A stretch of 64,000 bases of DNA from Rhizobium johnstonii 3841 (GCF_000009265.1 NC_008380.1:2113501-2177500); one strand, 5' to 3'. Numbered from the stretch's first letter, positions 26,571 to 35,579 are shown. The notes: generated by a model from the letters alone, not told the origin. Numbers and translations are program-made.

Positions 26571-26644
26571 GGCCTCGTGGCGGAGTGGTGACGCAGAGGA
26601 CTGCAAATCCTTGTACCCCGGTTCAATTCCGGGCGAGGCCTCCA
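26571..26644 (+). tRNA. tRNA-Cys (GCA)
   Basis: 74-base cloverleaf. The acceptor GGCCTCG pairs with CGAGGCC, the anticodon loop CTGCAAA carries GCA, the T-arm is CCCCGGTTCAATTCCGGG, and CCA is encoded. Its 5' part is duplicated about 1.1 kb upstream. Confidence 0.96.
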
Positions 26645-26714
26645 ACATCTTCCACATGACATAATCTATGTGAAACGCGGCTGGCTCAGTGGCACGGCAT
26701 TGGCGTTTGCGATG

Positions 26715-27005
26715 CTACCAGACCCGCTGGCCGGGCGAAAAATCGAACTGCAACGGATTGATTCCCGTGAGGCGGTAGAGCGCCTTCAGGCCGCCTTTCC
26801 GGATTTGCGCCTGATATTGCAGATCGCTCAATTCAGGCCCCTCATCGATGTCGGGACCGGCGCCGAGCAGCCGCCGCATGCCTTGCGGCGAAATGCGGGT
26901 GAAGCTGCGAATGTCCCCTTTGCTGTATTTGATCAGCAGCAGTCGGGCATCGGCGTTGTAGTGAAGCGCTTCTATGCCGCGCGATTGGATCAAGAAGGTT
27001 TGCAT
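26715..27005 (-). CDS. Hypothetical protein, KTSC-like (96 residues)
   Basis: Short soluble protein starting MQTFLIQSRGIEALHYNADARLL. The first half resembles a KTSC-like beta module (IEALHYNADARLLLIKYSKGDIRSFTRIS). The second half (QYQAQIRKGGLKALYRLTGINPLQFDF) is unfamiliar. GGGAG eight bases upstream supports the ATG at 27005 over one at 27017. The function is unknown. Confidence 0.6.
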   Translation of the reverse strand: MQTFLIQSRGIEALHYNADARLLLIKYSKGDIRSFTRISPQGMRRLLGAGPDIDEGPELSDLQYQAQIRKGGLKALYRLTGINPLQFDFSPGQRVW

Positions 27006-27174
27006 GCGCACTCCCATAGCGGAAGGCGAGGGCGCCGCAACAAAATGGTTGACGTAACGTTAATGCGCGTGCGGCTGTCGAGGGCTGGACTTCAAAGGAA
27101 AAGAACGCATGCCAGACCAGCGCTCGCCGACATGTATTGCCGCAGACGCGATGCGGGGATACCTCCGAGTGCGC

Positions 27175-27285
27175 TTATCGCCTCCAAGTCGTTTCGCCGT
27201 CCAGCAGCCCGCAGCAGAATATGCCGATGAGCGCTGCGACGATGAAAAAGTCGAACAGCGTGAAATATTCGAAAATCGCAGACAT
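27175..27285 (-). CDS. 36-residue single-helix membrane protein
   Basis: AGGAGGAGCAGGCC directly precedes ATG, an excellent ribosome binding site. The 36-codon product starts MSAIFEYFTLFDFFIVAALI, continues GIFCCGLLDG and ends with a polar ETTWRR tail, giving one membrane helix with a double Cys at its end. The codon pattern is like that of the surrounding genes. The function is unknown. Confidence 0.65.
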   Translation of the reverse strand: MSAIFEYFTLFDFFIVAALIGIFCCGLLDGETTWRR

Positions 27286-27495
27286 GGCCTGCTCCTCCTA
27301 TTTCCTCCGCTACAGATCATAACATGAGGGGCAAAAAGATTCCACGCTGGAGTTGCAGCGTCCATCCTGCCCCTGTGGCGCGGAAGAGGCGCCTGCCGGA
27401 TTCTTTTCGCCGGCGCCTGCCAAGCCTTGAAAGCATCCGTGGCGGGGATTAAGAGACGAGGGACAGGAACCGCTTTTCAAGAGCGAGAGGACATG

Positions 27496-28158
27496 ATGGA
27501 TTTCGAAGCAGCGCGCGTAAAGATGGTCGATACCCAGGTTCGCACGACGGACGTTACCTCGCATTCCGTGCTGACGGCGTTTCTCACGGTGCCGCGTGAG
27601 GCTTTCGTGCCGGAGAAGGCGAAGCTGCTGGCTTATATCGACAACGACGTCGAGATCTCCGCAGCTGCACCGGGAAAGCCGGCCCGCTTCCTGATGGAAG
27701 CATCGCCGCTTGCCAAGCTGCTGCAGCTGGCAGCGATCACCAAAGACGACTTCGTGCTCGAGGTTGGTTGCGGTACGGGTTACACTTCGGCGCTGCTGTC
27801 GATCATTGCCGGCTCCGTCATCGCGCTCGAATGCGACGAGACGCTGGCCACTGAAGCGAAGGCGCAGCTTGCCGGCTACGCCAAGGTCGAAGTCGTGACC
27901 GGCCCGCTCGAAAAGGGCTACGCTGCCGGCGCTCCCTATGATCTGATCTTCATCAACGGCGCGGTCGAAGAGGTTCCGGCCGCCCTTCTCGGTCAATTGC
28001 GCGATGGTGGCCGTCTGATCACCGTCGAGGGTTACGGCAATGCCGCCCGCGCCAAGGTCTTCGTCGCCGAGCGCGGCGCCATTTCGGAAAACGTCTTCTT
28101 CAACGCCTCGGTCAAGCCGCTGCCGGGTTTCGCCAAGGCGCGCGAATTCGTTTTCTGA
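27496..28158 (+). CDS. Protein-L-isoaspartate O-methyltransferase-family protein
   Basis: 220-residue SAM-dependent methyltransferase-fold protein. MVDTQVRTTDVTSHSVLTAFLTVPREAFVP is the family N-terminus. LEVGCGTGYTSALLSIIAG forms SAM motif I, and ALECDETLATEAKAQL follows. It is shorter and more divergent than the canonical Pcm encoded at 50235-50888 in this window, so its target may differ. The second of two adjacent ATGs (27496) is preferred because GAGAGG then lies five bases upstream. A terminator follows directly. Confidence 0.85.
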   Translation: MDFEAARVKMVDTQVRTTDVTSHSVLTAFLTVPREAFVPEKAKLLAYIDNDVEISAAAPGKPARFLMEASPLAKLLQLAAITKDDFVLEVGCGTGYTSALLSIIAGSVIALECDETLATEAKAQLAGYAKVEVVTGPLEKGYAAGAPYDLIFINGAVEEVPAALLGQLRDGGRLITVEGYGNAARAKVFVAERGAISENVFFNASVKPLPGFAKAREFVF

Positions 28159-28184
28159 CATCGTTCTTATCGATGACATTCAGC

Positions 28185-28211
28185 AACGGGCGCCATTGGC
28201 GCCCGTTTTTT
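28185..28211 (+). terminator. Rho-independent terminator after the PIMT-like gene
   Basis: The perfect stem AACGGGCGCC / GGCGCCCGTT with a three-base loop is followed by TTTTTT. It lies 26 bases past the stop codon. Confidence 0.85.
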
Positions 28212-28492
28212 GTCAACGCCGCTCGAAAGCCTTCACAAACATCATCTAGGCTGACGCCGCCACGGCGGATCGGACGGATGTTATGCGCTTCAACTTCGGT
28301 TTCATGGGATGTTTCCGCCGCAAAATCGCGACAGGCTTTGCGGGTGGCAAACATCAGGTAACAAAACTGTGCATGGCCACATTCATTTGATTCGCGATGA
28401 TTTTTTTCACGTCTGGGGTATTCTAAGGTCGTGGTGATTCGGATGAATGCTCCACACCATCCGGTCGTTGTTTTGGGATAACGGGGATAGAA
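28212..28492. other. Intergenic region upstream of popZ
   Basis: About 280 bases. A minus-strand frame here is open but has no ribosome binding site or recognised product. Some relatives, as I recall, carry a tolC-type gene between these two genes; none is present here. The popZ promoter must lie in this region. Confidence 0.4.
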
Positions 28493-29374
28493 ATGGCTCA
28501 GCCAAGCGTAGCGCGTGAACCGTCCATGGAAGAAATTCTGGCGTCCATCCGCCAGATCATCGAAAGCAATGAGCCCGGCGCCGGCAAGGCGATTTCTGCA
28601 TCCCTGCCGCCGGTCTACGGCGCCGATGAGGATGACAATGGCTCCGAAATTCATCTGACGGTCGACGATACCTATGCCGGCGTGGAATTCCCCGAACCGG
28701 TCATGCGCTCCTCCGATCCGCGTTTCGTCGCCGCCAATTCGGCCGGCACCGCCCCCGAAGCAGACGTTCCGGCCCGCGCTCTGTCGCTTGCCGATGTCGC
28801 CGCCCGCGTGCGCGCCGCCTCCGAGCGCAGCGCCGTGCAGGCCGGTCAGGCCCTGCGCGAAATTCCGAGCGGCTTCCGTCAGCCCGAGCCGCAGCCGGCC
28901 GTAATGCCGGAACCGCCGCGCGCCGCGGCACCGCAACCCCAGCCGCAGCCGCAGCCGGCACAGCCTGTTTTCCCGGATGCCGCAGCGTCCATCCAGCATG
29001 TTGCGATCCAGCAGCCGGCTGAGCCGGTGTTCACGGAAATGCAAAGGGTTGCCGTCGCCGAGCCGGCGCCTGCTGTCGAAACAGCGCTGCCGGCTATGGA
29101 AGCCACTCAGTCGTCGACCGAGCGTTTCCTGCCGAGCGTTATGGACGAGGTCCAGCCGACGCTGCTTTCGGAGGATGCCGGCCTGCAGATCAGCCGCTCC
29201 TTCGAGGAGCTCGCAGCCGCGATCGACGGTGCCGAGCGCCGCTCGCTGGACGAGATCGCAGAGGACATGCTTCGCCCGATGCTGCGCGAATGGCTTGATG
29301 ATAATCTGCCGACACTGGTCGAGCGGTTGGTGCGCGAGGAAATCGAGCGCGTGGCGCGCGGCCCGCGCCGCTGA
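28493..29374 (+). CDS. popZ: PopZ-type polar organising protein (DUF2497)
   Basis: 293 residues. The N-terminus MAQPSVAREPSMEEILASIRQII is the conserved PopZ helix that binds client proteins. The middle (about 90-190) is a Pro/Gln/Glu-rich disordered linker. The C-terminus SLDEIAEDMLRPMLREWLDDNLPTLVERLVREEIERVA is the oligomerisation region. PopZ forms polymeric hubs at the pole that tether the chromosome origin and cell-cycle factors; in Rhizobiales it marks the growing pole. It is followed by its own terminator and then valS. Confidence 0.9.
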   Translation: MAQPSVAREPSMEEILASIRQIIESNEPGAGKAISASLPPVYGADEDDNGSEIHLTVDDTYAGVEFPEPVMRSSDPRFVAANSAGTAPEADVPARALSLADVAARVRAASERSAVQAGQALREIPSGFRQPEPQPAVMPEPPRAAAPQPQPQPQPAQPVFPDAAASIQHVAIQQPAEPVFTEMQRVAVAEPAPAVETALPAMEATQSSTERFLPSVMDEVQPTLLSEDAGLQISRSFEELAAAIDGAERRSLDEIAEDMLRPMLREWLDDNLPTLVERLVREEIERVARGPRR

Positions 29375-29392
29375 TCGGATTGCTTTTTCCTG

Positions 29393-29427
29393 AAAAGCCG
29401 CTCCGGTCTCCGGGGCGGCTTTTTTAT
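29393..29427 (+). terminator. Rho-independent terminator after popZ
   Basis: AAAAGCCGC pairs with GCGGCTTTT around a CG-rich loop and runs into TTTTTTATT, 18 bases past the stop. Confidence 0.85.
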
Positions 29428-29489
29428 TGACTTGGCCGTGACCATCCTATTTACAAACGCCACCCTCGAACCTCGAAATTGGTCAAAAA

Positions 29490-32333
29490 ATGCTCGACAA
29501 GACCTATGATTCCGCTGCCGTCGAACCGAAAATCGCCGCGATATGGGATGAGGCGGACGCTTTCCGCGCCGGCGCGAACGCCAGGCCCGGAGCCGAGACC
29601 TTCACCATCGTGATCCCGCCGCCGAATGTCACGGGTTCGCTGCACATGGGCCACGCGCTGAACAATACGCTGCAGGACATCCTGGTCCGCTTCGAGCGCA
29701 TGCGCGGCAAGGACGTGCTCTGGCAGCCGGGCATGGACCACGCCGGCATAGCTACGCAGATGGTCGTCGAGCGCAAGCTGATGGAACAGCAGCTGCCGGG
29801 CCGCCGCGACATGGGCCGCGAAGCCTTTATCGACAAGGTCTGGGAATGGAAGGCTGAATCAGGCGGCCTGATCTTCAACCAGCTGAAGCGCCTGGGGGCG
29901 TCATGCGACTGGTCGCGTGAACGTTTCACCATGGACGAAGGCCTCTCAAAGGCCGTGCTCGAGGTTTTCGTCACGCTCTACAAGGAAGGGCTGATCTACA
30001 AGGACAAGCGTCTGGTCAATTGGGATCCGAAGTTGCTGACGGCGATTTCCGATATCGAAGTCGAGCAGCACGAGGTCAAGGGCAATCTCTGGCACCTGCG
30101 CTATCCGCTGGAAAAGGGCGTAACCTACCAATACCCGATTGCATTCGATGAGGAAGGCAAGCCGACCGAATTCGAGACGCGCGATTATGTGGTCGTCGCA
30201 ACGACACGACCGGAGACCATGCTGGGCGATACCGGTGTTGCCGTCAATCCGAAGGACGAACGCTATCAGGGCATTGTCGGCAAGCATGTCATTCTGCCGA
30301 TCGTCGGCCGCAGAATTCCGATCGTTGCTGACGATTATGCCGATCCGGCTGCCGGCACCGGCGCGGTGAAGATAACGCCCGCGCACGATTTCAACGACTT
30401 CGACGTCGGCAAGCGCGCAGGTCTTCGCGTCATCAATATTATGAACGGCGACGGCACGATCACCATCAAGGACAATGAGGACTTTCTTGAAGGTCTCGGC
30501 AATCCGGCGGCGCTGCACGGCGCCTGGGACCGCCTGGAAGGCCAGGACCGCTTCTATGCGCGCAAGGTCATCGTCGAGATTTTCGAAGAGGCGGGCCTCG
30601 TCGACAAGATCGAGCCGCACAAGCACATGGTTCCGCACGGCGACCGCGGCGGCGTGCCGATCGAGCCGCGGCTGACCGAACAGTGGTATGTGGATGCGAA
30701 GACGCTCGCCGAACCGGCGATCGCCTCGGTCCGCGAAGGTCGCACCAGGATGGTGCCGAAGAGCTGGGACAAGACCTATTACGAATGGATGGAAAACATC
30801 CAGCCCTGGTGTATCTCCCGTCAGCTCTGGTGGGGTCACCAGATCCCCGCCTGGTACGGCCCGGACGGCCAGGTCTTCGTCGAAAAGACCGAGGAAGAGG
30901 CGCTGCAGGCGGCGATCCAGCATTACCTTTCGCACGAGGGGCCGATGAAGGCCTATGTCGAGGACCTGCTTGAAAACTTCAAGCCGGGCGAGATCCTGAC
31001 GCGTGACGAGGACGTGCTCGACACCTGGTTCTCCTCAGCACTCTGGCCCTTCTCGACGCTCGGCTGGCCGGACGAGACGCCGGAACTGGCGCGTTATTAC
31101 CCGACCAACGTTCTGGTCACCGGCTTCGATATCATCTTCTTCTGGGTTGCCCGCATGATGATGATGGGCCTGCACTTCATGAAGGACGAGGACGGCGAAC
31201 CGGTCGAGCCCTTCCAGACCGTCTATGTCCACGCGCTGGTGCGCGACAAGAATGGGCAGAAGATGTCGAAGTCAAAGGGCAACGTCATCGATCCCTTGGA
31301 ACTGATCGACGAATACGGCGCCGACGCGCTGCGGTTCACCCTGGCGATCATGGCGGCGCAAGGCCGCGACGTGAAGCTCGATCCTGCCCGCATCGCCGGC
31401 TACCGCAATTTCGGCACCAAGCTCTGGAACGCCACACGCTTCGCCGAGATGAACGGCGCAAAGAGCGACCCGCATTTCGTGCCCGAGGCAGCCGAGCTCA
31501 CCATCAACCGCTGGATCCTGACGGAACTTGCCCGTACGGAACGTGACGTTACGGAAGCACTTGAGGCCTTCCGCTTCAACGACGCCGCCGGCGCGCTCTA
31601 CCGCTTCGTCTGGAACGAGGTCTGCGACTGGTATCTCGAACTGTTGAAGCCGGTCTTCAATGGTGAGGACGAGGGCGCCAAGGCCGAAGCCCAGGCCTGC
31701 AGCGCTTATATTCTCGAAGAGATCTACAAGCTGCTGCATCCCTTCATGCCCTTCATGACCGAAGAGCTTTGGGCCCATACGGCAGGCGAAGGCAAAGAGC
31801 GCGACACATTGGTCTGCCACGCCGATTGGCCGGCGCCGTCCTACGCCGATGATGGGGCCGCCGACGAGATCAACTGGCTGATCGACCTGGTTTCCGGAAT
31901 CCGCTCGGTGCGCGCTGAAATGAATGTGCCGCCATCGGCGACAGCTCCGCTCGTCGTCGTCAAGGCCAACAACCTGACGCGTGAACGGCTGTTCCGCCAC
32001 GACGCCGCCATCAAGCGCCTTGCGCGCGTCGAGGCGATATCGCTGGCTGACGATGCGCCCAAGGGTGCCGCTCAGATCGTCATCGCCGAGGCCACCATCT
32101 GCCTGCCGCTCGGCAAGCTGATCGACCTTTCCGCCGAAAAGGCTCGTCTGGAAAAAGCGATTGCCAAGATGGAGGGCGAGATCTCCCGCATCGACGGCAA
32201 GCTCTCCAACGAGAAGTTCGTCGCCAACGCCAATCCCGAAGTGGTCGAGGCCGAGCGTGATCGCCTCGAGGAACTGAAGGGTCAGATCGCGAGCCTGGGG
32301 ATCGCTCTTTCCAGGGTGAGCGAAGCCGGGTAA
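29490..32333 (+). CDS. valS: Valyl-tRNA synthetase
   Basis: 947-residue class-I aminoacyl-tRNA synthetase charging tRNA-Val. PPNVTGSLHMGH holds the HIGH-type motif (52-55). The editing domain follows (TTRPETMLGDTGVAVNPKDERY). GQKMSKSKGNVIDP is the KMSKS loop (about 590-595). The anticodon-binding domain includes RFNDAAGALYRFVWNEVCDWYLE, and a C-terminal coiled coil (LEKAIAKMEGEISRIDGKLSNEKFVANANPEVVEAERDRLEEL) binds tRNA. The length is normal. Confidence 0.98.
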   Translation: MLDKTYDSAAVEPKIAAIWDEADAFRAGANARPGAETFTIVIPPPNVTGSLHMGHALNNTLQDILVRFERMRGKDVLWQPGMDHAGIATQMVVERKLMEQQLPGRRDMGREAFIDKVWEWKAESGGLIFNQLKRLGASCDWSRERFTMDEGLSKAVLEVFVTLYKEGLIYKDKRLVNWDPKLLTAISDIEVEQHEVKGNLWHLRYPLEKGVTYQYPIAFDEEGKPTEFETRDYVVVATTRPETMLGDTGVAVNPKDERYQGIVGKHVILPIVGRRIPIVADDYADPAAGTGAVKITPAHDFNDFDVGKRAGLRVINIMNGDGTITIKDNEDFLEGLGNPAALHGAWDRLEGQDRFYARKVIVEIFEEAGLVDKIEPHKHMVPHGDRGGVPIEPRLTEQWYVDAKTLAEPAIASVREGRTRMVPKSWDKTYYEWMENIQPWCISRQLWWGHQIPAWYGPDGQVFVEKTEEEALQAAIQHYLSHEGPMKAYVEDLLENFKPGEILTRDEDVLDTWFSSALWPFSTLGWPDETPELARYYPTNVLVTGFDIIFFWVARMMMMGLHFMKDEDGEPVEPFQTVYVHALVRDKNGQKMSKSKGNVIDPLELIDEYGADALRFTLAIMAAQGRDVKLDPARIAGYRNFGTKLWNATRFAEMNGAKSDPHFVPEAAELTINRWILTELARTERDVTEALEAFRFNDAAGALYRFVWNEVCDWYLELLKPVFNGEDEGAKAEAQACSAYILEEIYKLLHPFMPFMTEELWAHTAGEGKERDTLVCHADWPAPSYADDGAADEINWLIDLVSGIRSVRAEMNVPPSATAPLVVVKANNLTRERLFRHDAAIKRLARVEAISLADDAPKGAAQIVIAEATICLPLGKLIDLSAEKARLEKAIAKMEGEISRIDGKLSNEKFVANANPEVVEAERDRLEELKGQIASLGIALSRVSEAG

Positions 32334-32363
32334 GTTTCACCGACCCATTTTGGTAAGTTATTT

Positions 32364-32394
32364 CAAAGACGCGCCTCTGCCGGCGCGTCTTTTT
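32364..32394 (+). terminator. Rho-independent terminator after valS
   Basis: CAAAGACGCGCC pairs with GGCGCGTCTTT around TCTGCC, followed by a TTTTTG tract, 30 bases past the stop. Confidence 0.85.
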
Positions 32395-32730
32395 GTCGTT
32401 CCGGCGCATGCGATTCGGTCATGAAAACGGCTGGTTTCAGGCGCGGAGCCTGTGGATTGTGGCTGAATGGGCATCCAGTGGGCGAAAACTGCCACTGTTG
32501 TCGGATTGATACAGCTTCTGCAATGTTTGGAATGAAAACCCAAAAGCCCACCTGAGATTCAACAAGCCTGGAATAAAATTTTATTAACCAGGTTTTTTGA
32601 CGTGTCCGTCAATTTCTTTACGTAAATTGACAGTCGCAATGGTTAGAGGCGCTGCCGTGGGGCGCGTTGCCATTTCCGGCGAACACTTACACTGTGTCGT
32701 CACATCAACTGCTGTAGTGGGGGAGACACA
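32395..32730. other. Upstream region of the FadL-family gene
   Basis: About 335 bases without a gene. An AT-rich segment (about 32565-32640) holds the inverted repeat TTGACGTGTCCGTCAA (32597-32612) and, just after it, AATTTCTTTACGTAAATT. These could be operator or promoter elements for the outer-membrane gene downstream. Confidence 0.4.
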
Positions 32731-34011
32731 ATGGCATCGCGTAGGTTTTCCAAGGGCGTAACGTCGCTCGTTCTTCTTTCGTCGCTTGCATCGCCGTCCT
32801 TTGCCGGCGGCCTGGAGCGTGGCGGCTATAACATCGATCAGCTGTTCGATACGTCGCCTTTCTCGTTTCAGTCGGGCGTTACCTACGTCACGCCGCAGCG
32901 CAAGCTGAAGGACGTCCGTGACACGGATACGTCGACATCTCCAGGCGGTGGCAATCTGAACAGCCGTCCAAACACCGCTGACGATAGCTCAAATTACACC
33001 ATCCCTTATATTGGCTTTAAGGCTGGTTTTGGCGATGCAATCGACTGCCTGGTCGACTATTCAGAGCCCTTCGGCGGGCATACCGACCCCGGTCTGAACT
33101 GGGCCGGTGCCAACAATAACATTGAGACGGAGATCAAAACCCGCAACTATGGCGGCACCTGCTCCTATCGTTTTGATGTCGGCCCTGGGCAGCTTCGCTT
33201 CATCGGCGGCGCTTTCTATCAGGAAGTCGAGGGCTTCAAGGAACGTCTGGTTTCAACCGTTCCGCTTCTGGTCGGTACCGGCAACGGCGTTGGCCGCCTC
33301 GATCTCGAAGATAGTGGCTGGGGCTGGCGCGCCGGTCTCGCCTACGAGATTCCGGAATATGCAATGCGGGCGAGCCTCGTCTATAACAGCCGCGTAAAAT
33401 ACGACAATCTGACCGGTACGGTCGATCTGACTCAGGTGACTGCACCATTTGCACCGCTGAATGGCGCTCCTTATGGAAGGGTCACGGATGTCTTCGGCTC
33501 TGCCGAAGCGCCGGATTCGCTTGAGCTTAAGTTGCAAAGCGGTATCGCTCCGGATTGGCTCGCCTTCGGATCGGTAAAGTGGACAAACTGGAGTGTCCTG
33601 CAGTCCGTGCCTTTCTGCCCAAAATCGACCAAGGGCTTGGTCGCCTGCACCTCCGGCGGTGCGACGGAGCTGACCTCGCTCGACCTTCTTTACCAGGACG
33701 GTTGGACGATCACCGGTGGTGTTGGCCACAAATTCAATGAACAGTGGGCAGGTGCAGTCAGCCTCACCTGGGATCGCGGCACCAGCCAGGGCTATGGTGC
33801 GCAAACCGATAGCTGGACGCTGGGGCTCGGTGCAGCCTTCACGCCGACCGAACATATCGAATGGCGCGTTGCCGGTGCCGTGGGCGTTTTGACGAGCGGT
33901 TCGTCCGGCGTCGTGACCCAGAATGGCGTCACGTTTGGAGATGATGTCTCCTACTCCTTTGACAACGATATGGTCGCTGCCCTGTCGACGAGCCTAAAGA
34001 TCAAGTTCTAA
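32731..34011 (+). CDS. Outer-membrane transporter, FadL/OmpP1/TodX family
   Basis: 426 residues with a signal peptide cleaved near PSFAGG. The mature N-terminus (LERGGYNIDQLFDTSPFSFQSGVTYVTPQRK) is like the FadL hatch. Repeated aromatic-ended beta strands follow, closing with a typical outer-membrane C-terminus ending in Phe (LSTSLKIKF). The family brings long-chain fatty acids or other hydrophobic compounds across the outer membrane. GGGGGAGACACA precedes the ATG. It is monocistronic, with a terminator downstream. Confidence 0.88.
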   Translation: MASRRFSKGVTSLVLLSSLASPSFAGGLERGGYNIDQLFDTSPFSFQSGVTYVTPQRKLKDVRDTDTSTSPGGGNLNSRPNTADDSSNYTIPYIGFKAGFGDAIDCLVDYSEPFGGHTDPGLNWAGANNNIETEIKTRNYGGTCSYRFDVGPGQLRFIGGAFYQEVEGFKERLVSTVPLLVGTGNGVGRLDLEDSGWGWRAGLAYEIPEYAMRASLVYNSRVKYDNLTGTVDLTQVTAPFAPLNGAPYGRVTDVFGSAEAPDSLELKLQSGIAPDWLAFGSVKWTNWSVLQSVPFCPKSTKGLVACTSGGATELTSLDLLYQDGWTITGGVGHKFNEQWAGAVSLTWDRGTSQGYGAQTDSWTLGLGAAFTPTEHIEWRVAGAVGVLTSGSSGVVTQNGVTFGDDVSYSFDNDMVAALSTSLKIKF

Positions 34012-34032
34012 TTCTCACATTTGAAGAATTGA

Positions 34033-34058
34033 GGAGCCCGGCACTGCCGGGCTCTTCT
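34033..34058 (+). terminator. Rho-independent terminator after the FadL-family gene
   Basis: GAGCCCGGC pairs with GCCGGGCTC around a three-base loop, followed by TTCTTTATT, about 20 bases past the stop. Confidence 0.8.
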
Positions 34059-34731
34059 TTATTCGCGCCCGTTAATCATGCCATTTCCCGATCCCATTTT
34101 GTGACGATTCAGCAACACATTTTTACGACGTTTGGCGTATGGTGGTGGTGGGACGAATTTGTCCATTTCCCGCCACAAAGAGGGCGCAGCGATATTTGCG
34201 GGCGAGGTGATGGCAGGCATACGGTGCGTGTAAATAGTAGTATGGGTCGATTTTTTTCCGGGTACATCAAATCGTACGGCGCGATTGGCGACAATCGTTT
34301 GATTGCGGTCGTTTCGCTTTCCGAACAAGGCTATTCCGGTCGCCGATCCGGCCTCGCGATGAGGTCGTCGATTAATTCATTATCGTTATTTTCGACCTGC
34401 TCGAATGAGCAGCCCTGCTTTGCCGGAAAGGTCGATACCGGTTTCGTCACATTTACTGTTTACGAATGGGATAGAGGCGGGAAGGCGGATGCCGCACCTG
34501 CCGAAAGAGTGCCACGGAGATTGCAGTCGAGCCATGCCGGGAGCCGGGTGGTTCTGAAGGATGGGCTGAGAATATCGCCTTTGAGAAAAGGCCAGTGGGC
34601 TGGATGCGACGCGGGTAAAGGAGCCATGGAGCTCGCCGCGGGATCGCTCGCCTCGAAGGAATACATCCGCGGGATGCACGGCATGAGCGCCGTTGCCGCC
34701 TGCCTGGGATGAGCGAAAGAAATCGGTTGAA
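34059..34731. other. Long upstream region of exoR
   Basis: About 670 bases with no supported gene. Long frames on both strands cross it, but they begin inside the FadL-gene terminator or run antisense through exoR, and none has a ribosome binding site. The region probably carries the exoR promoter and long regulatory leader; no specific site was identified. Confidence 0.4.
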
Positions 34732-35535
34732 ATGGTGACGTCCGAGTTCAAACTGTTCAAATTCATGCTGATGGGCATGTCGATAGCCGTAGCGCTGGCG
34801 CTGTCCGGTCCGTGCCGTGCATTCGACATCAAAGGTGGCGTCAGCAAGGAATCCGGACCCTTCGATCTCTTCAAGTTCGGCTTCAAAGCCTATAAGAATG
34901 GCCAGAAGGAAGAAGCGGTCGAAGCCTATAAATACGCTGCCGAAAAGGGCCACACCGGCTCGCGCTGGGCGCTCGCCAACATGTATGCCGATGGCGACGG
35001 TGTCACGCAGGATGATTTCGAAGCCTTCAAGATCTACAGCGAGATCGCCCAGCAGGGCGTCGAACCCGGCTCGGAAGATACCGGCTTCTTCGTCAACGCG
35101 CTGCTTTCGCTCGCCAGTTATTACAGGCATGGCATTGCCGGCAGTCCAGTCAGGATCGACCTCAGCCAGGCCCGCCAGCTTTATTTTCAGGTGGCTTCCA
35201 CCTTTGGCGTCCCCGAGGCGCAGTTCCAGCTGGCGCAGATGATGCTGGCCGGCGAGGGCGGCAATGCCAGCCCGCAGCAGGCGAAGAAATGGCTGAACCA
35301 GGCCCGCAAGAGCGGCCATCCCGGCGCCATGGCGGTCTTCGGCAATATTCTGTTCGACGAAGGCCAGACGGCCCGCGGTCTGGCGCTGATGACGGCAGCA
35401 CTCGACCGCTGCAAGCCTAAGGACTGCGGCTGGATGGAAGCGCTGCAGGAGCAGGCCTTCTCGGTTGCCAACGAGGCCGACCGCCGCACAGCGGTATCGC
35501 TGTCGCACACCATCGCGAGCGGTACCGACGACTAA
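34732..35535 (+). CDS. exoR: ExoR, periplasmic regulator of exopolysaccharide synthesis (Sel1 repeats)
   Basis: 267 residues with a signal peptide (KFMLMGMSIAVALALSGPCRA-FD). The mature part is Sel1-like helical repeats: FGFKAYKNGQKEEAVEAYKYAAEKGHTGSRWALANMY, SLASYYRHGI...QARQLYFQVA, AQFQLAQMMLAGEGG...AKKWLNQA and AMAVFGNILF. Length, repeats and the PFDLFKFGF motif match rhizobial ExoR as I recall it. ExoR binds the sensor kinase ExoS in the periplasm and holds down the ExoS-ChvI system, which controls succinoglycan-type polysaccharide, motility and symbiosis. The start at 34732 gives the usual length (268 in S. meliloti); 34765 is possible. It is convergent with xth. Confidence 0.9.
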   Translation: MVTSEFKLFKFMLMGMSIAVALALSGPCRAFDIKGGVSKESGPFDLFKFGFKAYKNGQKEEAVEAYKYAAEKGHTGSRWALANMYADGDGVTQDDFEAFKIYSEIAQQGVEPGSEDTGFFVNALLSLASYYRHGIAGSPVRIDLSQARQLYFQVASTFGVPEAQFQLAQMMLAGEGGNASPQQAKKWLNQARKSGHPGAMAVFGNILFDEGQTARGLALMTAALDRCKPKDCGWMEALQEQAFSVANEADRRTAVSLSHTIASGTDD

Positions 35536-35579
35536 GCCCCCACGTCTATTCGGAGGCGTGAAGCTGCAGGCGGAAAGCC

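Noticed and set aside
34029..34712. A 227-codon plus-strand open frame upstream of exoR
   Set aside because: Its start lies just before the FadL-gene terminator stem and the frame reads through it. No ribosome binding site and no domain.
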